Made by a program: the position numbers and the translations under genes. Source: an uncultured Oscillospiraceae bacterium (lineage in GTDB: Bacteria; Bacillota; Clostridia; Oscillospirales; Oscillospiraceae). Taken from it: 15,874 nt of DNA. Where the stretch lies: the NCBI GenBank assembly GCA_910585735.1, contig CAJUEU010000042.1, positions 1-15,874 of the forward strand, given 5' to 3'. This document shows, piece by piece, positions 1-6,797 of the stretch. Position 1 is the stretch's first letter; each line of letters opens with the position of its first letter. The notes under the pieces are model-generated. The model had not been told where the DNA came from. It ran no database searches and saw only the letters and a list, made by a program, of their open reading frames with translations.

Positions 1-98
1 GCCGGGTATTAATCAAGGCTGATTTAGGAATGCACTGTTTCTTACCGATTACGGCCGGTTTCGGCAGGGGAACAACACTTTCCGGCATCCGCCACAGA

Positions 99-434
99 TT
101 ACTGATTTTTCAGGGCCTGGAGTTCCTTACAGAGCTCCACCATCTCGTAGGCCAGGTCGCTGACCACCATTGCATCCATCAGGTGATCCTGCCCATGGAC
201 CATAAGGAGCCGGACTTCCACAGGCTCTCCGTCCTCCTGCATCTCCCCCTGGATCAGGTCGGTCTGGAAGTGGTGAGCGGCCTGAAGGCTTTTCTGGGCC
301 TCCTCCAGCAGGGTCTCGGCCTCCGCGATGTTCCCCGCCCGGGCGGTGCGGATGGCCTGAAGTGCCTTGCTTCGGCAGTCGCCGCCGTTGCAGACCAGGT
401 TCATAACAATGTCTTCTGCTGAAATTTGCTTCAT
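99..434 (-). CDS. PTS lactose/cellobiose-family EIIA component
   Basis: A 111-residue cytoplasmic phosphocarrier of the PTS type-3 (Lac family) IIA fold. It would take phosphate from HPr and pass it to a IIB for uptake of a beta-glucoside, chitobiose or lactose-type sugar. The C-terminal half carries the signature VHGQDHLM with the expected phosphorylated His80, the metal-ligand Asp83 and His84; the family usually has Ala where Gly81 stands. An earlier HHFQTDL segment (54-60) is also typical, and the length matches stand-alone IIA proteins (about 105-115). I chose the ATG at 434 because it has AAAGGGG upstream and gives the family length; longer reading in this frame runs into non-coding promoter sequence. 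It is divergent from a LacI-family regulator that probably controls it. No IIB or IIC gene is visible, although the partner genes could lie beyond position 1. Family call is firm; the sugar is unknown. Confidence 0.93.
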   Translation of the reverse strand: MKQISAEDIVMNLVCNGGDCRSKALQAIRTARAGNIAEAETLLEEAQKSLQAAHHFQTDLIQGEMQEDGEPVEVRLLMVHGQDHLMDAMVVSDLAYEMVELCKELQALKNQ

Positions 435-503
435 AGTAGGTTCCCCTTTCCTCTTGCTGGAAGCAGTTTGCGTTTTGGCTGCGTATGACGGTTTTATAGA
501 AAA

Positions 504-532
504 ATGATACCAGAAGTGAGGTGCACTGTCCA
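504..532 (-). promoter_or_regulatory. Probable promoter of the PTS EIIA gene
   Basis: On the minus strand, a TGGACA -35 box (527-532) and a TATCAT -10 box (504-509) are separated by exactly 17 bp. Transcription would start near 497, leaving a leader of about 60 nt before the ATG at 434. Confidence 0.6.
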
Positions 533-777
533 TTCGCCGTTTCACCAAAAAATATATGAAATTTTTTACAAAAAGAGGATGATAAAATTCATAATTTTGT
601 GAAAAATTGCAGTGGAATGTGAAAGAAAGGAGAGCAAAAAAGAGTCCCCATAGGGGGAAAGAGATTTTTGGCCGGGCAGGACTGGCAGAAAAAGAAGAGA
701 AGAAAAATGCCGCGGGTTGGAAAGGAACAGGCATGGCGGCAGAGTGAAAAATATATGACTGGATATGAAAAAATGGA

Positions 778-806
778 TTGAACTTTCATATGGAACAGGG
801 TATAAT
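778..806 (+). promoter_or_regulatory. Strong sigma-A-type promoter of the LacI-family gene
   Basis: TTGAAC (-35, 778-783) and a perfect TATAAT (-10, 801-806) are spaced by 17 bp. The start would fall near 813, about 20 nt before the ATG. An 8-bp inverted repeat (763-770 / 784-791) brackets the -35 box, which suggests autoregulation. Confidence 0.8.
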
Positions 807-833
807 GGGGAAAAGGCCGAAAGGGGCAGGAGT

Positions 834-1859
834 ATGAAAAAGGTGACATTTACCGATGTGGCCCAGCGGGCAGGGGTTTCCGTGGCGGCGGTCTCCCGGT
901 ATGTGAACAATAACGGCTATGTCTCCGAGGAGAAACGGCAGGCTATCAAAAAGGCCATTGACGAGGTGGGCTACTCCTTTGTGAAAGAGGGGAAGCGGAA
1001 GGAGAGCAACCTGATTGGTGTGATCTGTCCGCTGCCCAGGTTCAGCATCTACTATCAAAAGCTGAGCAGCGCCCTCATCGATGCGGCCCGGAAGGCGGGT
1101 AAGCAGGCAATCTTATTTTGCGCAGATGAGGAGATCACCAACCGCAATCTGCCCGTACTTGTGGGGGATGCCATGGGGTACTCCCTGGACGGTCTGGTGG
1201 TGTGTTCCTTCCGGGAGCCTGTCATCAATGTGGACAATGTGAACCTTCTGTCCCGGTTGCCCTTCCCGGTGGTGCTCTTTGAGCGGACGGGCGGGTGCAG
1301 GACCTTCAACAGCATTACCTTTGATGACCTGAGCGCCACTTTGGATGCCACGGAGTATTTGCTTTCCCTGGGGCACACCGAGATTGCCTATATCGGCTGT
1401 TCTCTCCGCAGCGAGGTGGAGGCCGGGCGGTATAATGGCTATCGGGAGGCTCTGGAGCGCAACGGGATCCCGGTGGTGGAGGACTGGATCGTGCTCAAGG
1501 AGGGTTACGGCATCCAGCAGGGGAGAACGGCCATGCAGAAGCTGATCCGCAACGGCTGCCCGGCCACGGCGGTGGTGGCCGGCTCGGACAGCTACGCCAT
1601 GGGGGCCCTTCAGGCTTTCCAGGAGAACGGCCTGCGGGTGCCTGAGGACATCTCCCTCATTGGCCTGGACGACAGTTATGCCGCGGTGAGTCTGCCTGCC
1701 ATGTCCACCCTGGCCTTCCCCATGGACGACGCAGCGGCCACGGCGGTGGCCATGATCCAGGAGCAGGGGCGGGACTCGGTCTCTTCTCTACGTCACACCA
1801 CCTTTGGACTGAAAATGATCCTGCGTAGCTCCACCCAGAAAAAGCGGACGGTTAGGTAA
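834..1859 (+). CDS. LacI-family transcriptional regulator
   Basis: A 341-residue repressor with an N-terminal LacI helix-turn-helix (about 5-24, VTFTDVAQRAGVSVAAVSRY) and a periplasmic-binding-protein-like sugar-sensing domain from about 60 to the end. The latter includes typical segments such as TAVVAGSDSYAMGALQAF and DISLIGLDD. It normally acts as a homodimer binding palindromic operators, released or activated by a sugar effector. The ATG at 834 has AAGGGG 7 nt upstream and gives the family N-terminus; an in-frame ATG at 765 would place the promoter inside the gene. The linker between the two domains (about 46-60) is short and charged and lacks the usual N-x-x-A-R-x-L hinge-helix motif, so its contact with the operator centre may differ. 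By position it should control the divergent EIIA gene. Terminator at 1953-1987. The effector is unknown. Confidence 0.93.
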   Translation: MKKVTFTDVAQRAGVSVAAVSRYVNNNGYVSEEKRQAIKKAIDEVGYSFVKEGKRKESNLIGVICPLPRFSIYYQKLSSALIDAARKAGKQAILFCADEEITNRNLPVLVGDAMGYSLDGLVVCSFREPVINVDNVNLLSRLPFPVVLFERTGGCRTFNSITFDDLSATLDATEYLLSLGHTEIAYIGCSLRSEVEAGRYNGYREALERNGIPVVEDWIVLKEGYGIQQGRTAMQKLIRNGCPATAVVAGSDSYAMGALQAFQENGLRVPEDISLIGLDDSYAAVSLPAMSTLAFPMDDAAATAVAMIQEQGRDSVSSLRHTTFGLKMILRSSTQKKRTVR

Positions 1860-1952
1860 CGGAAAACTACGGCATTATTTGCGTTTTCAATCATTTTCCG
1901 ACATACTTATTTTGGGGTAGGTTGTCCCGAAATACACTCCCAAATAAAAGAC

Positions 1953-1987
1953 CAGGGCGGTATTCCTGCGAATACCGCCCTGTTTTG
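1953..1987 (+). terminator. Rho-independent terminator after the LacI-family gene
   Basis: A perfect 13-bp stem (1953-1965 with 1970-1982, core GGGCGGTATTC) and a CTGC tetraloop are followed by a short T run. It lies about 95 nt after the stop codon. Confidence 0.85.
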
Positions 1988-2056
1988 ACCCTTATCACGA
2001 TAGAATTGGCTCATACTATAATAATGATTTACAAAAACACAGTATTTTCAAGGCAT

Positions 2057-2120
2057 AGCGGCATTGGCTGATACAGGCTGAAATTGCCCCTCAGCAATTC
2101 GAATCCTTCTCCCGCTGCCA
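2057..2120 (+). other. tRNA-like remnant or integration (att) scar
   Basis: Positions 2098-2120 read like the 3' end of a tRNA: the T-loop motif TTCGAATCC, then an acceptor-like strand TCCCGCT, a discriminator G and CCA. The stretch starting at 2057 (AGCGGCA) can pair with TCCCGCT at 6 of 7 positions. An internal 5-bp hairpin (GCTGA/TCAGC, 9-nt loop) sits where an anticodon arm might be. The whole is only 64 nt, and the 5' strand of the T arm does not pair, so this is not a functional tRNA. It is either a decayed tRNA or the tRNA-derived half of an attachment site. A 16-bp hairpin follows directly, as is common after tRNA genes. Confidence 0.4.
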
Positions 2121-2121
2121 A

Positions 2122-2157
2122 AAAAGTACCGAATGCCAAAAGGCATTCGGTACTTTT
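2122..2157 (-). terminator. Terminator of the pot operon (bidirectional hairpin)
   Basis: A perfect 16-bp stem (2122-2137 with 2142-2157) with an AAAA loop. On the minus strand it ends in a T6 tract, about 30 nt after the potCD stop codon. On the plus strand it also ends in TTTT directly after the tRNA-like remnant, so it may originally have served that locus as well. Confidence 0.85.
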
Positions 2158-2185
2158 GTTTAACGCTGCCACTTCGGAATTTCGC

Positions 2186-4186
2186 TTACTGGATCCCCAG
2201 CTTGATCCAAAGCTCGTTGTAGAGCCGCCGGGTCTCCTCGGGCAGGGAGATATAGGATTGGCACCGCTCCAGGGTCTCGGGGGGGGCGGCCATGATCTCG
2301 TAGGTCTCCTGGTCCAGCTCCTCCTTGTAAAGCTCCTCGTAGTAGGCGGGATAGCCCTCCAGAGCCTTCTTGTTGGGGGAGGCGTACCAGATGAAGTCCA
2401 TGTTGCGGAGGTTGGCCTCGGTGGAGGCAATGAAGTTGATCCAGGCCATGGCCTCCTCGTAGTGAGGGGCGTCCTTGAGCACACACATGGCGTCCACGAA
2501 CCAGTTAGAGCCCTCCTCCGGGATCACAAAGGCCAGATCGGGGTTATTCTCCACGGCGGTGAGATAATCCCCGGCGTAGTAGGCTCCGATGGCGGCGTTG
2601 CCGCCCTCCATCTTCAGGAAGATCTCGTCCATAACGAAGGCCTGGTAGACCCCACGGCTCTTAGCGTCGGCAATGAGCCCGGCAGCCTGGCGCAGCTCGT
2701 TCTCGTCGGTGGTGTTCACATCGTAGCCCAGGTACAGAAGGGCGGTGGCCATAGCGTCCCGGGAGTTGCGGAACATCAGGACCTCCCCGGCGTATTTGTC
2801 ATCAAACATGGCGCCCCAGCTTGTGATGGGCTCGGCCACCATGGTGGTGTTGTAGATGATGCCCACGGTGCCCCAGGTGTAGGGGACGGTGTACTCGTTG
2901 GCGGGGTCGTAGGGCAGGTTCTTGAATCGGTCATCAATGAGGGAGAAGTTGGGGATCTGGCTGTAATCCAGCTTTTCCAGCATCCCCTCCTCCATGAGCT
3001 GGGAGATCATGTAGTCCGAGGGGACGATGACGTCGTAGTCGCCCGCGCCGCTTTTCAGCAGGGAGTAGAGGGCCTCGTTGCTCTCGGCGGTCTGGTAGTT
3101 CACCAGGATGCCTGTCTGCTCCTCAAACATGGTGATGAGCTCCTCGTCGATATACTCCCCCCAGGAGCACACGTTGACGATGGGCTTCCGGGTGTTGTGG
3201 AAGGCTCCCACGCCGGCGGTCAGCAAGATGGCGCAGCAGGCCAGGGCCGCCGCGAAGCGGGTCAGCTTTTGGGGGATGACGGGCTTTTTCGGCGCGGCCG
3301 GGGCCCCGGCCGAAACGGAGGGGGCGCCCTGCTGCCGCAGGGCCAGCCGCTCCTGCCGGGCCTCCCGGATGTTGATGATGGCCAGCAGCAGGATCACCGT
3401 CACGAAGAGCAGGGTGGAGATGGCGTTGATCTCAGGGCTCACCCGCTTCTTGGTCATGCCGTAGATGGTCATGGACAGGGTAGAGGAGGAGGACCCGGCG
3501 GTGAAGTAGCTGATGATGAAGTCATCGATGCTCATGGTGAAGGCGGTGAGGGCCCCCGACACGATGCCCGGCTTGATCTCGGGCAGGATCACCTTCCAGA
3601 AGGCCTGGAACCAGGTGCAGCCCAGATCTTGGGCCGCGTCGATCAGGTTCTTGTCCAGCTGCCGTAGCTTGGGGCTCACCGACAGCAGTACATAGGGGAT
3701 GTTGAAGGTGATGTGGGCGATGAGCAGGGTGGGGAAGCCCAGCGTGAGCCGGGTGGGCAGGGTGAACAGGCTCTGGATGGAATTGATCCAGAGGGCGAAA
3801 TCCTTCCACAGGGCGAAGAAGGCCACAAAAAACAGGCACATGGCCACGCCGGTGACGATATCGGCGTTCATCATGGGGATGTTGTTCACCGTGTTCAGCA
3901 CGTTCCGGGTCCGCCGCCGCAGGCCGTAGAAGCCGATGGCGGCAAAGGTGCCGGCGATGGTGGCGATGACGGTGGCGATGAGGGACACCAGCAGGGTGGT
4001 GTAGAGGCTCCGCATGATGATCCGGTTTTGGAAGAGCTCCCGGTACCAGTTCAGGGAGAAGCCGCCCCACACCACGTTGCTGTTATTCTGATTGAAGGAA
4101 AAAACGATGAGCAAAATAATGGGGGCATAGAGGAAGAGAAAGACCAGAAAGGTGAAAAACCGGCTGAAGGCGGAGTTCTTTTTCAT
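2186..4186 (-). CDS. potCD: Fused spermidine/putrescine ABC permease and substrate-binding protein (PotC-PotD)
   Basis: A 666-residue membrane protein joining two polyamine-uptake subunits that are usually separate. Residues 1-275 are a PotC-type permease with several membrane segments and the EAA loop (about 183-208, DAAQDLGCTWFQAF) that docks on PotA. An Ala/Pro-rich linker follows (about 287-307), then one more hydrophobic segment (about 310-328). The rest (about 335-666) is a PotD-like binding domain beginning NVCSWGEYIDEELITMFEEQTGI. The binding domain is therefore tethered by a membrane helix rather than a lipidated cysteine and should face outward. The ATG overlaps the potB stop codon as ATGA, indicating translational coupling. 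One continuous frame without stops rules out two genes with a missed stop. It is last in the potA-potB-potCD operon and is followed by a strong terminator. Which polyamine is preferred cannot be read from sequence. Confidence 0.95.
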   Translation of the reverse strand: MKKNSAFSRFFTFLVFLFLYAPIILLIVFSFNQNNSNVVWGGFSLNWYRELFQNRIIMRSLYTTLLVSLIATVIATIAGTFAAIGFYGLRRRTRNVLNTVNNIPMMNADIVTGVAMCLFFVAFFALWKDFALWINSIQSLFTLPTRLTLGFPTLLIAHITFNIPYVLLSVSPKLRQLDKNLIDAAQDLGCTWFQAFWKVILPEIKPGIVSGALTAFTMSIDDFIISYFTAGSSSSTLSMTIYGMTKKRVSPEINAISTLLFVTVILLLAIINIREARQERLALRQQGAPSVSAGAPAAPKKPVIPQKLTRFAAALACCAILLTAGVGAFHNTRKPIVNVCSWGEYIDEELITMFEEQTGILVNYQTAESNEALYSLLKSGAGDYDVIVPSDYMISQLMEEGMLEKLDYSQIPNFSLIDDRFKNLPYDPANEYTVPYTWGTVGIIYNTTMVAEPITSWGAMFDDKYAGEVLMFRNSRDAMATALLYLGYDVNTTDENELRQAAGLIADAKSRGVYQAFVMDEIFLKMEGGNAAIGAYYAGDYLTAVENNPDLAFVIPEEGSNWFVDAMCVLKDAPHYEEAMAWINFIASTEANLRNMDFIWYASPNKKALEGYPAYYEELYKEELDQETYEIMAAPPETLERCQSYISLPEETRRLYNELWIKLGIQ

Positions 4187-4998
4187 AGGACCACCGCCTG
4201 TTCCTCGCCCTCACCGAAGCGATTCATGACCAGCATACAAAGCACCACAATGACCATCATCACCATGGCGATGGCGGCTCCCAGCTGGGGATTGTAGGCC
4301 CCGCCCAGGAACTGCTGCTCGATGAGGTCGCCCAGCAGCAGCTCGGTGCCGCCGCCCAGCATGGTGCTGATGGCGAAGGTGGAGACACTGGGCACAAAGA
4401 CCATGGTGATGCCCGAGAGGACCCCGGGCAGGGACAGGGGCAGGATCACCCGCAGGAAGGTCACCACGCTGTTGGCCCCCAGGTCGTGGGCGGCCTCCAC
4501 CAGAGAGTGGTCCAGCTTGATGATGACCGAGTAGATGGGCAGGATCATAAAGGGCAGGTAATTGTAGACCATGCCCAGCACCACCGCCCCCTGGGTGTCG
4601 ATCATCTGGAAGGGGCCGATGCCAAAGAGCCCCAGGAACTGGTTGATAAGGCCGTTCTTCTCCAGAATGGCCATCCAGGCGTAGGTCCGCAGCAGGAAGT
4701 TCATCCACATGGGCAGCATGATGAGCACAGTGGCCAGCCGCTGGAAGCGGGGGCCTTCCCGGCTGAGCAGATAGGCCACCGGGTAGCCGATGACAAGGCA
4801 GATCACCGTGGCGATAAGGGCCAGCCGGAAGGAGCGGATAAAGACCACGGTGTAGTCCCCCATGGAGGCGAAATTGGCCAGGGTAAAGCCCCCGTCCGCC
4901 CCGGAGAAAGCGTAGACCACGATCATGATGATGGGGGCCACCACAAAGAGGGCCATCCAGATGGTATACGGAATAGTGAAGGCTTTCGTCCTATTCAT
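4183..4998 (-). CDS. potB: Spermidine/putrescine ABC transporter permease PotB
   Basis: A 271-residue inner-membrane permease of the polyamine importer, pairing with the PotC half of the downstream fusion. It begins with a membrane helix (about 8-30) followed by a GADGGFTLANF loop typical of PotB. The EAA cytoplasmic loop EAAHDLGANSVVTFLRVILP, which contacts the ATPase, lies in the C-terminal half. I chose the ATG at 4998, which overlaps the last codons of potA by 8 nt. A start 13 codons further upstream would overlap potA more and adds a very basic non-family leader. The stop overlaps the potCD start (ATGA). Confidence 0.95.
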   Translation of the reverse strand: MNRTKAFTIPYTIWMALFVVAPIIMIVVYAFSGADGGFTLANFASMGDYTVVFIRSFRLALIATVICLVIGYPVAYLLSREGPRFQRLATVLIMLPMWMNFLLRTYAWMAILEKNGLINQFLGLFGIGPFQMIDTQGAVVLGMVYNYLPFMILPIYSVIIKLDHSLVEAAHDLGANSVVTFLRVILPLSLPGVLSGITMVFVPSVSTFAISTMLGGGTELLLGDLIEQQFLGGAYNPQLGAAIAMVMMVIVVLCMLVMNRFGEGEEQAVVL

Positions 4999-6118
4999 CG
5001 TCGGCCTCCGTTTCCGCGTCCTCGTTGAGCTCGTCATAAGCGGCGGAGTAGGAACTGTAATCGCCGAACTGCCCGGAATACTGGCTCTTCTTCATGATGT
5101 GGAAGCCGTCGGGGTCGATCTTCACCCCGATTCGTGCCCCCTCGGGGGAGTAGTCCGTGGTCTGAATGAGCCACTTAAAGCCGTTAAAGTCCACGATGAT
5201 GTCGTAGTGCATCCCCTTGAAGGTGACCTCGGTGACCGTACCCACGATCTGGCCCTCCTCGGGAGAAACGATGTCGATGTCCTCGGGGCGGACGACCACG
5301 TCTACCGGCTCATTGGGGGCAAAGCCGGCGTCCAGGCAGGGGAACTTCTTGCCGTACATCTTGACCACCTTGTCCTCCAGCATGATCCCGTCGATGATGT
5401 TGGACTCGCCGATGAAGTCGGCCACGAAGGCGTTTTTGGGCTCGTTGTAAATGTCCTCCGGGGTGCCGATCTGCTGGATGTTGCCCTTGTCCATGACCAC
5501 AACCGTGTCCGACATGGTGAGGGCCTCCTCCTGGTCGTGGGTCACGTAGACAAAGGTGATGCCCACCTCCCGCTGGATCCGTTTGAGCTCCACCTGCATG
5601 TCCTTGCGGAGCTTCAGGTCCAGGGCGGCCAGAGGCTCGTCCAGAAGGAGCACCTGAGGCCGGTTGACGATGGCCCGGGCGATGGCCACCCGCTGCTGCT
5701 GGCCGCCCGAAAGGGAACTGGCGCTCCGCTTACCGTAGCCCGGCAGGTTCACCAGCTCCAGGGCCTCCTCCACCCGGCGGGTGATCTCAGCCTCGGGCAC
5801 CTTGGCGATCCGCAGACCGAAGGCCACGTTTTCAAATATATTCAGATGGGTGAACAGGGCGTACTTCTGGAACACCGTGTTCACCTGCCGTTTATAAGGG
5901 GGCAGATCGTTACATCGTCGGCCCGCAAAAAAAACGTCCCCGGAGGTGGGTCGCTGAAACCCACCTATGATCCGCAGGGTGGTGGTCTTGCCACAGCCGC
6001 TGGGACCCAGGAGCGTTAGGAATTCCTTATCATTGATGTAGAGATTGAGATGATCGAGAACGATCTCGTCGTCGAATTTCACGACGCAGTCCGACAACCG
6101 GATCAACTCCTTGGACAT
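4991..6118 (-). CDS. potA: Spermidine/putrescine ABC transporter ATP-binding protein PotA
   Basis: A 375-residue ATPase energising polyamine import. All nucleotide-binding motifs are visible: Walker A GPSGCGKTT (38-46), Q-loop Gln84, signature LSGGQQQ (136-142), Walker B VLLLDEP (156-162) and switch His194 in VTHDQEEA. The C-terminal part (about 230-350) is the TOBE-type regulatory domain, with VVVRPEDIDIV typical of PotA. A short acidic tail (ELNEDAETEADDE) ends the protein. It is the first gene of the operon. The start has a GGGGAGG ribosome binding site, and the leader of about 85 nt carries a strong hairpin. No regulator gene adjoins it; the upstream neighbour on the other strand is an unrelated cassette. 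PotA is favoured over other spermidine/Fe-type ATPases because of the permease and binding-protein partners. Confidence 0.96.
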   Translation of the reverse strand: MSKELIRLSDCVVKFDDEIVLDHLNLYINDKEFLTLLGPSGCGKTTTLRIIGGFQRPTSGDVFFAGRRCNDLPPYKRQVNTVFQKYALFTHLNIFENVAFGLRIAKVPEAEITRRVEEALELVNLPGYGKRSASSLSGGQQQRVAIARAIVNRPQVLLLDEPLAALDLKLRKDMQVELKRIQREVGITFVYVTHDQEEALTMSDTVVVMDKGNIQQIGTPEDIYNEPKNAFVADFIGESNIIDGIMLEDKVVKMYGKKFPCLDAGFAPNEPVDVVVRPEDIDIVSPEEGQIVGTVTEVTFKGMHYDIIVDFNGFKWLIQTTDYSPEGARIGVKIDPDGFHIMKKSQYSGQFGDYSSYSAAYDELNEDAETEADDE

Positions 6119-6162
6119 GTATCCTCCCCCATTCCTTTACCAGATTTTTTTGAAGGTAGAGT

Positions 6163-6199
6163 AAAGGACGTCCCAAGCCGACGGTTGGGTACGTCCTTT
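6163..6199 (-). promoter_or_regulatory. 5'-terminal hairpin in the potA leader
   Basis: AAAGGACGT and CCCAA (6163-6176) pair with TTGGG and ACGTCCTTT (6185-6199), giving 14 bp with a single bulged T and an 8-nt loop. With the promoter at 6210-6238 the transcript would start near 6203, so the stem begins within a few nucleotides of the RNA 5' end. No T tract follows on either strand, so it is not a terminator. It may protect the mRNA 5' end or act in regulation. Confidence 0.6.
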
Positions 6200-6209
6200 G
6201 TCGAAACAT

Positions 6210-6238
6210 AATATATACGCAATGGGGGGAAATGTCAA
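6210..6238 (-). promoter_or_regulatory. Promoter of the potA-potB-potCD operon
   Basis: On the minus strand, a perfect TTGACA (6233-6238) and TATATT (6210-6215) are separated by 17 bp. The expected start is near 6203. Confidence 0.8.
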
Positions 6239-6279
6239 TAGGCTGGGGGAATAAATTGCGAAGAAAATTGCAGTTATGC

Positions 6280-6308
6280 TTGACAAGATGGTTGACCGAT
6301 GATATGTT
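6280..6308 (+). promoter_or_regulatory. Promoter of the RHH/EEP/phosphatase cassette
   Basis: A perfect TTGACA (6280-6285) and TATGTT (6303-6308) are separated by 17 bp. It faces away from the pot promoter about 40 bp distant. The start would be near 6315, giving a leader of about 60 nt to the ATG at 6375. Confidence 0.7.
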
Positions 6309-6374
6309 ATAGACATGAGTATTGATATTAACGCACACAAATTGGCGGAGTTGCAAAGCGAAGGTGATGTGACA

Positions 6375-6797
6375 ATGACGAAGGGATTTGTACTTCGTAT
6401 GGAAGAAGATCTGATGTCAGATGTGAAAGAAGCGGCCGAAAAAGCGGGGGTTTCCATGAATACCTGGATCAACGATTTGTTGGAGGATACGCTGCGAGGG
6501 CAGCGCAGCTTCAATTACGAGCAGGTCTTTCATGTGATGGTTGAAGAAATCAGAAACCGAGAATTTCCGAAAGATGAATTTGTACTTTCTGATTTGGATA
6601 CATTTGCCCAACTCAGTATATCTACAGCGGAAAAGGGATACCTCCAGCCCTCGACTTTGCGGGCCAGGGTGGGAAAGGCTTTTAATCTGGCTGTCAGGCA
6701 GGGGCAGGTACCCGGTGTGATTCGGGCAAAAGACAAGAGGGGGGATCTGAAATTCAGATTCCGTGCGGCGGTCTATAGAAAGGAGACGAGGGAATGA
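6375..6797 (+). CDS. Ribbon-helix-helix (HicB/Arc-like) protein with uncharacterised C-terminal domain
   Basis: A 140-residue protein. Residues 1-42 look like an RHH DNA-binding unit: a strand (GFVLRMEEDL), a helix (SDVKEAAEKAG), then VSMNTWINDLLEDTLRG, the HicB-type second helix. Residues about 45-140 form a second domain with FVLSDLDTFAQL, LRARVGKAFNLAVRQGQVPGV and a closing FRAAVYRK. This layout loosely recalls DUF1413-like domains, but I cannot confirm that. I chose the ATG at 6375, with AAGGTG 8-9 nt upstream. The ATG at 6315 coincides with the predicted transcription start and adds a stretch unlike the family. The stop overlaps the next gene's start (ATGA), so the two are coupled. The likely role is an autorepressor of the cassette; an antitoxin role is possible but no classic toxin is adjacent. 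Confidence 0.75.
   Translation: MTKGFVLRMEEDLMSDVKEAAEKAGVSMNTWINDLLEDTLRGQRSFNYEQVFHVMVEEIRNREFPKDEFVLSDLDTFAQLSISTAEKGYLQPSTLRARVGKAFNLAVRQGQVPGVIRAKDKRGDLKFRFRAAVYRKETRE

Larger units (their letters stand above)
435..833. other. Divergent regulatory region between EIIA and LacI-family genes
   Basis: About 400 bp with no credible gene; it is AT-rich near both ends. It contains the two promoters listed separately. The octamer ATATGAAA occurs at 554-561 and 763-770 and, inverted, at 784-791; the last two form a perfect inverted repeat with a 13-bp spacer over the lacI-type promoter. A 14-bp site at 557-570 has the TGAAA...TTACA half-sites of LacI/CcpA-type operators but lacks the central CG. 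These are candidate operators for the neighbouring repressor; binding is inferred. Confidence 0.45.

Noticed and set aside
765..833. Upstream in-frame start for the LacI-family regulator
   Set aside because: It would put a near-perfect promoter inside the coding region and add a non-family N-terminus.
2029..2484. Minus-strand open frame whose product contains GEGFEL
   Set aside because: GEGFE is the well-known spurious translation of a reversed tRNA 3' end; most of the rest is a frame shadow of potCD. It was used as a clue to the tRNA-like remnant instead.
2084..3667. 527-codon plus-strand open frame opposite potCD
   Set aside because: Gly/Val/His-rich translation without domains, lying antisense to a clearly homologous gene; an effect of GC-rich codon bias.
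4925..6019. 364-codon plus-strand open frame opposite potA
   Set aside because: Antisense to an ATPase with every motif intact; Val/His/Asp-rich translation, no family features.
6163..6199. potA leader hairpin as a terminator or attenuator
   Set aside because: No T tract follows on either strand and no competing antiterminator stem was found by eye.
6315..6374. Upstream in-frame start for the RHH protein
   Set aside because: It coincides with the predicted transcription start, has no ribosome binding site, and precedes the normal RHH N-terminus.
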